Source: Strongylocentrotus purpuratus (lineage: Eukaryota; Echinodermata; Echinoidea; Camarodonta; Strongylocentrotidae). From it: a stretch of DNA of 64,000 nt. Position numbers and translations under genes: made by a program. The DNA lies in NCBI RefSeq assembly GCF_000002235.5, contig NW_022145606.1, forward strand, positions 20,077,480 through 20,141,479, written 5' to 3'. The number at the start of each line of letters is the position of its first letter. Within the stretch, counting starts at the first letter, position 1. The notes under the pieces were generated by a model. That model did not search any database, was not told the DNA's origin, and saw only the letters and a program-made list of their open reading frames with translations. Positions 23,817 to 35,620 of the stretch are shown piece by piece.

Positions 23817-23986
23817 AAAGTATTAAAGACTGCTTTGAGAGAAATAGTTGTTTTTATACGCCCAAGGTAAGGTTAGAATTTGGCTATTGTCCTCGGCACG
23901 CCTCGGGCAATAGCATAATTCTAACCTTCCCTTGAGCGTATAAAAACAACTATTTCTCGAATATTAAAGCAGTCATTAATACTTTT
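23817..23986. mobile_element. Hairpin element 1 with CCTCGGC apex
   Basis: Two arms of about 83 bp are near-perfect inverted copies (AGAAATAGTTGTTTTTATAC inverted at 23935-23956; AAGGTTAGAATT inverted at 23917-23928). The apex reads CCTCGGC-AC-GCCTCGGGC. It resembles a MITE or foldback insertion; no clear target duplication was found. The same apex motif occurs in the hairpin at 27214-27313. Confidence 0.7.
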
Positions 23987-23999
23987 ATATGCCGAAAAC

Positions 24000-24400
24000 A
24001 AAAGATTCAACTTATGACACCACCTTGGCCTTTCTCTAGTTTATCTGCACAGTTGTTTTTTTATAAGTGTATCTTTGGGAGTAGATTAGATCTAGATATT
24101 AGTCTAAGCAAGATATTTTTACAATTTGGGGGGTGGGCCGGCCCTGTGGGGGAATAGGGAGAAGAACATGCGCTTTCATATGACACCTCACTTATTAAGT
24201 ATCACCTTCAGAATCACGAGCAATATTAGTTTGCAATGCCAATGCATATCGCAATGCAATGCCAGTGCGCAATGCCAATGCATAGGGATGTATGCATTGG
24301 CATTCCGTGCAATCTCTACGCAAGAATTTTAGCACTACTAGACCTACTTACTAGAATCTAGGCCTAGAATTTTAACAAACAAATATGGAGAATTTATCAT
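24000..24400. other. Intergenic with GCAATGCCAATGCAT repeats
   Basis: A small cluster of direct and inverted AATGCCAATGCAT-type motifs lies at 24232-24308. No gene seen. Confidence 0.4.
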
Positions 24401-24402
24401 AC

Positions 24403-24500
24403 CCTTTTTGGTGCTCTGTCTAGCATGTTCCTGCTGTCAGTAAGTCTTGCATTTGATCATCATCAAGAAGTTGAAATCTTGGGAGAGTTTCTTCAGCCAT
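24403..24500 (-). pseudogene. Exon-like fragment of a Crypton/DUF3504-type protein N-terminus
   Basis: From ATG at 24500 the minus strand reads MAEETLPRFQLLDDDQMQDL. After a one-base shift it reads RQSTKKG, ending next to GTATGA, a plausible splice donor. An acidic start with a 'hydrophobic-LDDD-Q-M' helix followed by a (S/N)TKK motif resembles the N-terminal exon of Crypton tyrosine-recombinase and KIAA1958/QRICH-like proteins, which are common in marine invertebrates. In the frame opened by the ATG a TAG follows 26 codons, so the exon is frameshifted or the match is chance. No downstream recombinase domain was found. Tentative. Confidence 0.3.
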
Positions 24501-24800
24501 TTTTACCTTCGGTTTGAAATTACCGACTAATTCTTCGCACACCTACGGTATCCTCGATCGCTCAAACCAGTTTTTAACATGTGAACCTATGGGTATTTCA
24601 CCAAGACTGAACTATTTTCCCGGTAACCATGGTAACTGGAATTTTGCCGAGATTTTTAAACTATTACATGGGTTTGGAATTTTACCGGGACTTTTACAGG
24701 AATAGTTAAAGTTTATGAATGCAATTTCGACCAATCAGATAGCTGGATTTCTTAAGTGAGGTATATAATATAGACTAATACCCAATGTAAGATAGTTTCC

Positions 24801-25778
24801 TCAAATATGACCAAAAATACCGGTTTTATCTGAGTTAGACATGGTACATATGTCCCTAAAACCCTGCCGGAATCTTTTGTTCTGCCAGGCATAAATGAAA
24901 GGGTTGGCGAATGAATTGAAAGAGGCTAGGACAATTGTTGAACGATGCAATGTACCTAAATAATACCATTCTGGCAAGACACCAAGATTGAAACAGAAGT
25001 AAGCGAATTGATTGGGTCCCAGAGTGACGATAAATATTGCAACAACGATGGTCATCATTCGAAGTACCTTCCGTCGTGCAGTAAGATGATAGGTTGGTCT
25101 AGGATGCGATTCCTGGGAGAAGCGACGGGATTGGCGAAGCAACGCACGAGCGCTGAGGATTTGCGTGGTGAACATAGTCATCACTGGAATCACGTAGAGA
25201 AACGCGAAGGTGAGAGAACCGACAAAAATCCTCATGAATTCGGAGGGGAAAAGTACCATGCATTCGTGGGTCACTGGTTCAATCCTGGGGCGAAAAACGG
25301 TGGCAAGATTGGTTAATGAGCACATCCATATGACAACAACCACACAGTGAACTTGTCCTTTGCTGGAATAACGGTGAGACTTTAACGGGTAAACTATAGC
25401 AATGTATCTATCAAAACAGACGAGGAGAAGAATATACATTGAAGCAGTAATGCATGTCCACTGAAGTCCGTTGGTATAGAAAGTCAAACAGTAGGATTGC
25501 CCTAGCCAGTTGGATGGCACCGTTATAGCTCTGGGGAAAGGTAACAGGAACAACGAAGTCAAACAATCGGCTACAGCAAGCCAACCTATTAAGGTGTCGG
25601 TAGATCTACTGACGGGGCGTTGATGAAACAGCACCATGATGACCACCAGGTTACCAAGAGCGCCTAAACAGGCGGATGTCAACTGAAGAACCGTGTCCCA
25701 GGCTCCCCACTCTACATCCTGCCATGTCCATGTATAAGAAACATTAGCAGATAATGTGGTTGTCATCATTGTGACCAT
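24801..25778 (-). CDS. Class A (rhodopsin-family) G protein-coupled receptor
   Basis: A single-exon ORF of 325 aa with seven hydrophobic segments. TM1 has the GN pair (42-43) and TM2 LAVAD (67-71). C97 before TM3 and C173 in the second extracellular loop can form the conserved disulphide. TM3 ends FDRY (122-125), TM6 carries LGPNQF (253-258) instead of the usual CWxP, and TM7 has NPFIY (292-296) followed by a short helix 8. NVS at 12-14 is a possible N-glycosylation site. ATG at residue 1 was chosen; M4 or M5 is possible. Overall it resembles peptide or amine receptors of the single-exon type expanded in echinoderms; the ligand cannot be told. The tail is short (about 25 residues). It has no apparent partner genes nearby. 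Confidence 0.9.
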   Translation of the reverse strand: MVTMMTTTLSANVSYTWTWQDVEWGAWDTVLQLTSACLGALGNLVVIMVLFHQRPVSRSTDTLIGWLAVADCLTSLFLLPFPRAITVPSNWLGQSYCLTFYTNGLQWTCITASMYILLLVCFDRYIAIVYPLKSHRYSSKGQVHCVVVVIWMCSLTNLATVFRPRIEPVTHECMVLFPSEFMRIFVGSLTFAFLYVIPVMTMFTTQILSARALLRQSRRFSQESHPRPTYHLTARRKVLRMMTIVVAIFIVTLGPNQFAYFCFNLGVLPEWYYLGTLHRSTIVLASFNSFANPFIYAWQNKRFRQGFRDICTMSNSDKTGIFGHI

Positions 25779-27213
25779 TCTTTCCGCGTTAGTACGGGCA
25801 AGGAATCGAATTATAGTGTAACGAATGAAGTGGATTGAGATCTGGAGTTGAACTAAAACGTTTGTTTTATATACCCCCTCTTTCTCCTTCTCTCTTTCTA
25901 TCTCTCTCTCTTGTGAAATGTAACGAGCTTCAATCCTTCACTAAATTCTCAAAATCCCCCTCCAATGGGTTCATTTAGTTTGCTGAGGTTGATAACGGAA
26001 GAAGTTACTGTGGAGAGAAGAATTTCAAAGTCCGATATGTGTTGTGAAGAATACTGAAGACGACACGTATACATGTACTCAATCTACTTGGTGGATGTTT
26101 GTTCCACTCACTTAGGTTAATCAGCTATCCTTTAACACGACCACGCAGTTAATTTACCTGCCAATTACTATGTCACAAAGTATTGATCAAGGGCAAGATT
26201 GGAGTACACCTATTTCAGTGCAAGATTACGCTATAAAGGTGTCGAATGAATTGTTAAGAAGCGATTCAAGTTCAGAAATGAGTAATTTCGCAAAGCCTTT
26301 TGGCGTTGCACAAAGCGACTTTCTTGTCAATTTGTGCCTCTTGTTTTGTGCAAAATTGCATGCGAATGAGCGACCTTTCAGAGAGAAAAAACAAGCAATG
26401 TAAATGTTAATCAAGACGCAATAAGCTAGTCAAGAAGACGTCCAATACAGATATTGGTAAATACTGATATCCATTCCACTCCACTGGTCATTTGATTGTG
26501 TTTACATAAAAATGTTAATAAAATAGATGACTCCAATCCTTGACAGTTCGTGTCTTGCAGGGGAAAGAGAGTGCGTGTGATGGATCTAGACAAACATAGT
26601 GATCAAACTTGCTCTATCGGCTTATCTTCTCTTGAAATTAAATGAAGTTTTAAGGGGGAAATTAAAAACTTTTTTAGTAACTGTAACTTTGTTTAAATAT
26701 TATTTCTTTACATTTGAAATGATCCCATTCTGCGGATGGCATTCTAACAGATCATTATGCCAGCTTTAAATTCAAGAAGAAATATATCCTTGGACTTTTA
26801 ATAATGCACTCTGAACAAGTAACATGGTATTTTACTTGAAATTATTATTAGTGTCATAGTCGGATGAATCATTCTTATATATATTATGGAAGTCCAACTC
26901 AATTCTTGAAACATTATCAATCTCTGAAGCGACTTACATTACTTAAGCTTTTAAGATATTTAATGACCAATCATTTAGTTTTATATTAGTATATTTGTAT
27001 GTATAAGATGACGACGTAGATCCTGATCAAATGATTGGTTTAAAGCGTGCACGTGATCAGGCATTTATTTTGCCTAACGCGCAATTTGGATAATGACCGC
27101 AATTCTAATTAACGGTCATTAGTAAATTCATATTCTAAAACATCATTTTATAAAACAAATAAAACACAATCTTATACAAAAAATAATACACATTATTTTG
27201 TTCCGGCATTTGT
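25779..27213. other. Upstream of the GPCR gene; no further gene recognised
   Basis: A pyrimidine-rich stretch (25870-25915) lies about 100 bp upstream of the GPCR ATG. A 77-codon plus-strand ORF at 26170-26403 (MSQSIDQGQDWSTPIS...) has no recognisable domain. The remainder is AT-rich. Confidence 0.4.
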
Positions 27214-27313
27214 AAAATTACCCACACTTGGTACCTTCAAAACAGTCCAAACATCCTCGGCTACCGCCTCGGGCGTGTTAGACTCTTCCAAAGGTACCTT
27301 GTGTGGGGAATTC
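27214..27313. mobile_element. Hairpin element 2 with CCTCGGC apex
   Basis: Two arms of about 49 bp are inverted (CCCACACTTGGTACCTT against AAGGTACCTTGTGTGGGG). The apex is CCTCGGC-TACC-GCCTCGGGC. The arms differ from those of the 23817 hairpin but the apex is almost the same. Confidence 0.65.
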
Positions 27314-28262
27314 TTACTTATGTCCTCACTGCTGTGTACTATTTGTATATTAATGAATGACTGAACACATTGATCGATTTATAGGAAGTAATGAATGAAA
27401 ATGAATTAATAAATAAAAAGAAAGAAAGATAAATAACTAAATAGATAAATCACTAAATGAATGCATGAACGATACATTAAAGTTGTCACAGTGGTGATTT
27501 TGTTATATGACACGATAGCACCTCCTTAAAAAAATCCCCTAAGGCAATTACAATAGCCGTGACGTCACAAGTTGAAATGTGGAAACATGACAATGACGTG
27601 TTACCTAGTCCTGAAAAATGATTTCTCTCGCACATACAATAGGGTAAACAAATTGCCCATCAGTTGATTTTTCAAAAATAGTTGCGATCGATCGTGTTAA
27701 TATGATAAAGATATTAACTCATAGAACACTTGAAACAATGAATGAATACGTGAATAAAATAATGAATACATACATGAACAAATAAACAAATACAAAGATA
27801 AATGTAAACATATAGTGTTACAGAATATAATACTTACTGGTTTAATATATTCCTGCTGCCGATATAGACACTCTATTAAACAACGAAGGGCTATGCGAGA
27901 ATGACAAATCATTATAATGGAGGGGAAAATGAAACAAGCAGGAGTGTTCTCGATAACCCAACTTGGGGTAGAAGGGGTACTAATTGCTTTCCCGTATTTT
28001 TTTGTTTTGTTTCGCTTTAGTTTTGTTGTCAGAGACGACGAGAAATTATGTTGTTTGCGTATCTATCTTTAATTAAGAGAGTCTTGCAGCGATTGATGGA
28101 AATGCTCAGAAGGAAAGCGGAATTAATGAAATCAGCTGTGAGAAAGAGTTGATAAACGAATTTCGGCTTTAAGTCTTTGTCAAGTAAAGACAAATGAAAT
28201 AACGAAAACAAAACAAGCCCCGCGAATAATTAAGTGAAAAATATATATTATGGATATATCTG

Positions 28263-28265
<3 letters not shown>
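27314..28265. other. Intergenic, no gene recognised
   Basis: AT-rich with AAATGAATGAAT-type simple sequence (27350-27480, 27715-27800). No coding sequence supported. Confidence 0.4.
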
Positions 28266-28302
<37 letters not shown>

Positions 28303-28516
28303 TTATTGTGAGATATATTTGGAGCTAAATTAGACACGCCCCCTAATATTCTTGGATACGCCACTGTACTCTCTCCTAAATTGCCTGTCTTCGCAATATA
28401 TCACACAACCTTCATACGATCGTGACACGCTCAATAAAGGACTTAATTTATATTATCTCGTCTGGTTTTAATTTGTTCAGCAATAGGTCAAAAAGTGACT
28501 CCATCTCTTTTTTCCC

Positions 28517-28560
<44 letters not shown>
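28266..28560 (+). repeat. (TA)n, hAT end fragment and (CT)n
   Basis: (TA)n at 28266-28299. A fragment at about 28335-28366 ends TGGATACGCCACTG, like an hAT right terminus. (CT)n at 28519-28557, continuing as imperfect CT-rich sequence to about 28710. Confidence 0.6.
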
Positions 28561-28561
<1 letters not shown>

Positions 28562-28719
28562 ACACTGTCTTTTTTTGTTATTGTCTCTCTGTCTCCTTCT
28601 CTTCCTCTCTCTCTCGCATACACACTCTCTCTCACGCACTCTCTCCCTATCACTGTCTCTCTACAACTCTCCATCACTGTCTTTTTCACTGGCTCTTTTT
28701 CTCTCTTTGTTATCACCAT

Positions 28720-29258
28720 CATCGATCAAATATCAAGTAATACAATATTATTTAAAATTTATATTTGAGAAATTTGAGACAGGCCCATTTGCACCCAACA
28801 TCAAATGTTGTAGAAGTTTGTAGGAATTATGAATATGTCAAGTATGTTTTCTTTGTGCAATTTAAACGTTAGCAGTGTCCTATTATTCAAATTATGCAAG
28901 AAAACCTGTTTACTTTCTAGATTTCACTGTCAGATACTATTGAGTGACTGACTCGCTCTTTTCTTCTTTGGTAACAACATAACTTAAATGAGCTGTAAAG
29001 GTACTTGAGCATTTGTCTACATCAATAACCCACTTCTTGTAATGGCTGAAATAAAACTGATTGAATCTTTACGCTGCATCTAACGTACGACCATTTGGTA
29101 CAATGCTCCAGATATCAGACTATTACTAAATGGATTGCAATCACTATAGTCGGTTCGAAAACTAATGGAACCTACCTTTTCATTATTATTGCCTACAAAT
29201 GGATTCTTAACCCTTTGCACAAAACAGAACTTTATATAATAATTGCCATTAGCATTAT

Positions 29259-29289
<31 letters not shown>

Positions 29290-29587
29290 GAAAGAAGAGA
29301 GTGCTGTGCATCACCGATGGCTGCTCCCAAAGGTTCTCCCTTTCTTGGCATTTTCAAGCTGTCAAAGGAGACTTCTTATATCGATTTTTATACCAGATCA
29401 TAGAGGAAGGGGTATATGCAAGAACTATGGCTCCTGTCTGAAATATGAAGTCACCATTTCTTTGCATTAATCGATTTATTTTTGTTGTCATTTTCTATCA
29501 TCATGCACCAGTTCACCAATTGACTTCTACATGTAGCAGTGCAGCTCCTTTTCATCCAATTGTGTTCTTTCAGACTGCCCCGCCTAC
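28720..29587. other. Intergenic, no gene recognised
   Basis: AT-rich; (TA)n at 29262-29289. The 60-80-codon ORFs at 29259-29687 show no domain and partly run into the hAT element. Confidence 0.4.
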
Positions 29588-30597
29588 CAGGGGCGGCGAT
29601 TTCTTTTCATTACCGGGGGGGACGAAATGCGAGGGACGAGGGAGCAATGGCGTAATGAGCAAACACTTTGGGGGGGGGGGGGAATAAATCCGCATCACCA
29701 CCACTTTTACATGTTACGCAGGCCCTGGCAACGTTTTTTTCAAAGTAGGGAGGGGGGCTCAAGTATTTACGATCAGGTAGAGCAAAGCGAGCGAAGGAAG
29801 TTGAGCGTATATCGGCGTGGGGTCCAGGGGGAAAGCCCCGACGGGGGGGGGGGGGGGGGGTTACAGGTAATAGATGAGCATATTTTAATACTTTATTTGT
29901 GACTTGTACTGACATGCAGGTCGCTAATTGGAGTGGGGTCCAGGGGCGGAGCCCCCAGAAGCTCAGGGGTTTTAGGCCTTAAATTACGATCAGATGAGCA
30001 TCCGGGGGCCGCCTTAGGGCGCTTGGTGGGGTCCAGGAGGCAGAGCCCCCGGAAGCTCAGGGAAAATGCCATTTCAGCAACATTTTTATATCACTGGTAT
30101 CGAATTAGATATAAACACCGTTTGATTGTTATATTTGGAGGGGGAACTTCCCCCAAGCTCCCCCTCCCCCAATCAATACAAAAGTTCGAGGGAGCATAGT
30201 GAATGAGAGGGGTGAAGGTGACGGAAGTGACTATCCCCTCACAGGTTTTGAAGTTTTGGTTGAATTAAAAAATTACATTCCTTAGCAAAACTATAGTATA
30301 AAGACAAGCAATATACTTGTTCACACTTCACCTTTCTCGGTATTTCCTCGTACATTTTGAAGGATATTATGGGAGAGAGCGTAGCTTCCGAGTGAGAATT
30401 TTTTGCATTTGTATTTGTCTAAACGCTGCATTCTTTGGCCCTCCAGAGCCTAAAAGTGTTTGCAGTCTTTAGTCAGTATTTGCTATACATTTTTGGGGCA
30501 CCTTTTCAAAATGTAGGGGGGGGGATGATCCCCTTAAACGAATTGAGGGGGGGGGGACGTGTCCCCCCCCCCCCGTCCCCCGGGATCGCCGCCCCTG
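29588..30597. mobile_element. Non-autonomous hAT element with perfect 8-bp duplication
   Basis: The termini CAGGGGCGGCGAT and, inverted, ATCGCCGCCCCTG are perfect 13-bp inverted repeats. CCGCCTAC flanks both sides exactly (29580-29587 and 30598-30605). The 8-bp duplication and CAGGGGCGG ends are hAT hallmarks. Inside are G- and C-runs and three copies of a GTGGGGTCCAGGGGC..AGCCCC motif (29818, 29935, 30028). No transposase is encoded. The intact duplication suggests a fairly recent insertion, next to an older LINE fragment. Confidence 0.9.
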
Positions 30598-30605
30598 CCG
30601 CCTAC

Positions 30606-31098
30606 TATTCATCATCAGCTGTTCATCTTCAACTATCATCTGGACCTCGAACTCACACTCGCTATGGAGATCGTGCTTTCTTTGTATGTGCTCCTTAACT
30701 CTGGAATGATCTCCCCGTCATTGTCACTCTTGACACTTGTAAACGTAGACTTAAGACCTATCTATTCAACACAGAGTAATTGCCCATCATCATACCGTAT
30801 TTATAACCACATGTCCTATCTTATTGTAATGTATTCATTATCTAATGTACATAAGTATTGGTGTTTCATTAATGTTACTTAATTATTGTATTTACATTTG
30901 CATTTTTTATTATCATGTTAATGTTATACATTTTAAGTTAAGTAATTCGTCTTAATTAAGCGCAATGTTCATTTCACGTTTTTTGTTGATCCTTATTACA
31001 TATTTAGTTTAATCGTACTTTTCATTTCATTTGTTTTGTAAAGCGCTAATAAAATGTATCTGTATACCAGCGCTATATAAATCTTAAATATTATTATT
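30606..31098 (+). mobile_element. CR1-like LINE, 3' end fragment
   Basis: The reading frame gives HTRYGDRAFFVCAP, then (in frame after a stop) LWNDLPVIVTLDTCKRRLKT, the typical C-terminus of CR1/Rex1/L2-type reverse transcriptase ORFs. An AT-rich 3' UTR ends GCGCTATATAAATCTTAAAT followed by ATTATTATT. The 5' part is missing and the ORF has a stop, so it is a dead 5'-truncated copy. The minus-strand relative at 50705-51325 has the same protein motifs. Confidence 0.75.
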
Positions 31099-31358
31099 TT
31101 ATACCAATCATGCTAATGTAAAGTAGGTATCTTTATCTTATATATGTATATATATATATATTTGTATTTCTATACGTATACATCTCTAATTTCATTTGAA
31201 TGCTGTAGTTTTGTTTAATATTGTGAAATATTTAATTTTATTTATGTGAAGGAAATAAATGTTCAAACTTGACTTTGAGGCAATACGCTGTAATGCAACT
31301 TTTACTCCGAAATAATTTTTGTCATTCACAGTATCGCCACATGACTAAAAATTGTACT

Positions 31359-31605
31359 TGATGTAAAATTATAAATATAAATAATATAGAGAGCGCGACT
31401 CAACACACACAAACACCTACACACAAACATCCACACACACACACTTTTGGAATAACAATTTTGTTTTATTCTTCAAATCTGTAATGCAAACAAACAATTG
31501 AATAAAATGATGTAAAATTATATACATATATAGGTATATAAATAGAGCGACCCGACACACCAAAACACACACACACGCACACACATATAAATACGCAGAC
31601 TCCGT
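31359..31605 (+). repeat. CA-rich ~150-bp tandem duplication
   Basis: GATGTAAAATTATA followed by GAGCGMSMCWCRACACACAC occurs at 31359 and 31509, with (CA)n-like runs after each. Confidence 0.55.
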
Positions 31606-34504
31606 TGGCAACATAATGGCGCAATGGTTTAATATATATTCAGCTTCTAATATACCCCTCAATTTAGTAATGTCAAATTGATTACTGTCGTATAATATAT
31701 TCAAAAGATTAACTGACAAAGCATACATTCACATATTGCCTTTTTTATAATCATCTTCTTGCAAGCTTTCTATGGATTTCCACGGTTTCCAGTAATACTC
31801 GTAATAAAGTACCGAATTGCTAACGTCACATTCGCTCGTCGTTTAGGTTACTGATAATAAACAACAGTCAGAGCCTGCACATTTTGTTCTACGGGAAATA
31901 ATTCAGGCTTCCTGCCGGAGCTGGGCAAACTCAGTAATTAGTGGTGATGTGATCACCACACCATTGTTGAGCACAACATTGCTTGGAAACAGCAACCTTG
32001 ACAATTTAGCCATTATTACGTCATTCTTTGATACTACATGTATGTGCTACAACTGTTTGCATTACTGTGTAATATACAAGGTTAAACTTGTTTTCATTGT
32101 ATAGCATTTTAGTTGTTATTCCTCTACAACAAACACACCAACAATAGCAAACAAAGAAAAAAATAGTGCAACAATACACATGATATTGTACATTTCATAG
32201 AATAAAACAAAAATATCCCTTCCCGTAAACAAAACAAATTGAAGAAAAAAAAACGCAAAACAACGATAATATTTCAACTGGCAAAGAAAATTAGTGATTG
32301 CGGGTAGTTGTATGTGCAATGGAATACCATATAATGCCTTGATCTTCCTTTTGTAAGTGAGTGAATTGGAAAAAAAGCTCCAACATTTTTTTGTTTTATG
32401 GTATCTCTTACATCATCCAACACAACAAAGATATACATATGTCATTTAATAATTAACTATCATCAAAATACAATCTTACATAATTATATTGTGAATTACG
32501 CTGCTATTTACATTTCATGAGCGTACTTGTCATTTGCTTGATTTCGTGATACATGTTGATAATATACCATCGTTATAAAACACAAGCGGTCATCATCATC
32601 GTAATCATCATCCTCATGACCTTGCAGCACTGTTTCATTATTTGTTCTCATACTCTTTTGATTAGATCATGTATGCATCAGCAGGTCTCAGAGAACATCA
32701 AACAATCAACCATTTAGATATTACAAGTAATCAGTATAATGTACATGTGATGATTGTGAGCGATGACAAACTGTATAGCTTACATGTATTTTAATTACTT
32801 TATCTGTTCTAATAAACTGCATTTTAAAGAATTTTTTTTTCCCAAAGCAAATGATAAGATCGGCAATATTAAAATGTACACATATTAGATATTATGCTGA
32901 TATGTACCTATCATGAGCGTGTTCGTAACATAAATACTTTGTTGATAGATAATGAAACTTCGCCCTATTTAATTTTTACATTATTAAATCTAACATATAT
33001 ACTTCTTGGATACATATATCAACATATTTCATAACAAAATTAAACAATTGAAAAAGTCGAATTTTGCAAAAGATTAATATTATGCAGATATTTAAATGCT
33101 GTAAGTGTGTTAGATAACAAGACTGCAACTTGTCTTATTGGTATACGTCGGTTCTAACAGACTACAAACAAATATTAAGATATCTCGTAGCAAACTGATA
33201 TTAACAACACATTTGAATCTTTAAAATACTGGGTTTATGTTGTGAACATAGGCCTACTTGTAATATGATCAAGACTTTGCAGCTCATGTGATTGTTTTAT
33301 TAATCATGACATTAAAGATACTTGTTGGATACACATATCAACAGGTCTCATAGTAGACTGAAACAAAATTCGAAAGTTGCCCAAAAATAGCATTACCCAA
33401 TAAACAAAATCACGTGAAAATCACGTCAATATCAAGGTATCGACTTGAGGAGAGTTACGTTCTTCAAACACCGTACATTTACGTAAATGTGTTAATACGT
33501 TTATTGCATTAGGTAACTTAAAACACACGTACACTAAATCACGCAATTGTCACTGCAATATCACCATTATCCCTACCTTGGAGACCATGGTTTGTAAACC
33601 TAATACTCCCGTGTTTGTTTGGTTATGAAATTACATCTTCATACACGAAATTATCGCGTCACAGAAACACGTGAAGCGTTAATGATAGTTTTAGTCAAAA
33701 TATCTGCGTGAAATTCACGTGAATATTACGAGGCTGACTTGAGATGAATCATGTTCTTCATTCACGTGAAATTTACGTCGAAGAGGAAGTATATTACTGT
33801 AACCCGCGTTCAACCCAATAATTACGCAAATGTTACACAATAAATGAACCAAAATAATGACGTTCTCATCCCGTTTCTGAACATCGTGTCTTGGATCTTC
33901 CATAAGTTACGTCCAGGCGCGCCGGAAGCAGTTTGGGATTAGAGGGGGTTGGGTGGGGGGGGGGGTGCAAACATCCCAGAAGAGAAAGCTAGTTGCAACT
34001 GGTCCAGTTGATGAACCATTTTTAATGCCAACTGGTAACCCTGGAAATTGAAATGGGCTAAATGATCCAGTTGATCCAGGCCAGTTATAATTCAACTGGT
34101 CTAGCTGAGCCATTAGAACCATTTGGTAAAACTTCCAACCAGTTGAACAGCAACAATACTTCAATACTGGTACGTCTGTATTTCCAAAGTAAGGGCATTG
34201 GTAATAAGTAGACTTACATAATTGAATTAATCGAAAAAAATTCGTATACTTGTACTTTATTGAAATTATTTTAGTTCACAGTTAATGTTTCCCTTATTCA
34301 TGTTTAACTATTTATACGAAGTAGCGAAATGTCCTAATAACTGGTAATTTATATTTGTAGTATTTTCGAAATGAATTGCATATAACTAAATCATGAGTAA
34401 TTAAGAAATATGCTGTAAATTCAGATAAATTGTTTAAAAATCATAGATCTGCACGCACCCCATATTCAATATGCAAATGAATTGGTGTCAGCTGGGTCAA
34501 CTCG

Positions 34505-34632
34505 AAATATGCCAACGCTCAGTCATCAACTGGTGCAACTGGAAATGTGCACACTCCAGTTATCAACTGGTGCAATGAAAATATGCCAACAGTCAGTTAT
34601 CAACTGGTGAACATAGAAATATGCCAACAGTC
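34505..34632 (+). repeat. ~37-bp tandem repeat, about 3.5 units
   Basis: AAATATGCCAACAG..TCAACTGGTGCAA-type units start at about 34505, 34543, 34579 and 34617. Confidence 0.6.
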
Positions 34633-34669
34633 ACGGGATTATCACCACGGAACTTAAATAGTAACTGTG

Positions 34670-35620
34670 AAACCATCAAGACACCCAAGAATAACTCATT
34701 TTCACACATGGAAAACACGGAATACCCAGCTTATATTAATAATCCGTTTGAGTCACGCGATCATCACCGCGGAACTGCTGGCAACTTTGACTACGATTTA
34801 AATAGGTGTTTTAAGACACCTAATCATGACTAATTTTTCACACCTAAAAGTCACGTATGCCCAGCTTAGATTAATAATCCGTTTGAGTCACGAGATCATC
34901 ACCGCGGAACTTATGGCAACTTTGACTTCCATTTAAATAGGTGTTTTAATACACCTAATAATGACTAATTTTTCACACCTAAATATCACGGATTCACAGC
35001 TTAGATTAGTAATCAGTTTTAACTACGTGATCATCACCAAGAAAGTTATGGTTACTTTGAAACCATTTAAATAGGTGTTTTAAGACACCTAATAATGACT
35101 AATTTTTCACTCCTAAAAGTCACGTATGACAAGCTTAGATCAATAATCCGTTTGTGTCACGAGATCATCACCGCGGAACTTATGGCAACTTTGACTACGA
35201 TTTAAATAGGTGTTTTAAGACACCTAATAATGACTAATTTTTCACTCCTAAAAGTCACGTATGACAAGCTTAGATCAATAATCCGTTTGCGTCACGAGAT
35301 CATCACCGCGGAACTTATGGCAACTTTGACTACCATTTAAAAAGGTGTTTTAAAACACTTAATAATTACTAATTTTCACACCTACATATCACGTTTTCAC
35401 AGCTTAGATTAGTAATCAGCTTGAGCCACGTTATCATAACCAAGACATTTATGGTAACTTTGAAACCTTTTGAAGAGGTGTGTAAGACACCTCAGAATTA
35501 CTAGTTGAATATAACCAGAGATTCACGGACAGAACAATGAGACGATTAGCCGGTGTAAGTAACGTGATTATTACCATCAACCTTGGATAACCTGTGAAAC
35601 CAATCGATAAAGGTGCTTAC
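34670..35620 (+). repeat. 135-bp tandem array, about seven units
   Basis: AGGTGTTTTAAGACACC (a 6-bp-stem palindrome) recurs at 34804, 34939, 35073, 35208, 35343 and 35476, spaced 133-135 bp. Between them ATCATCACCGCGGAAC and TCACGTATG..CAGCTTAGAT segments also repeat. Degenerate units extend the array at both ends. Confidence 0.8.
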
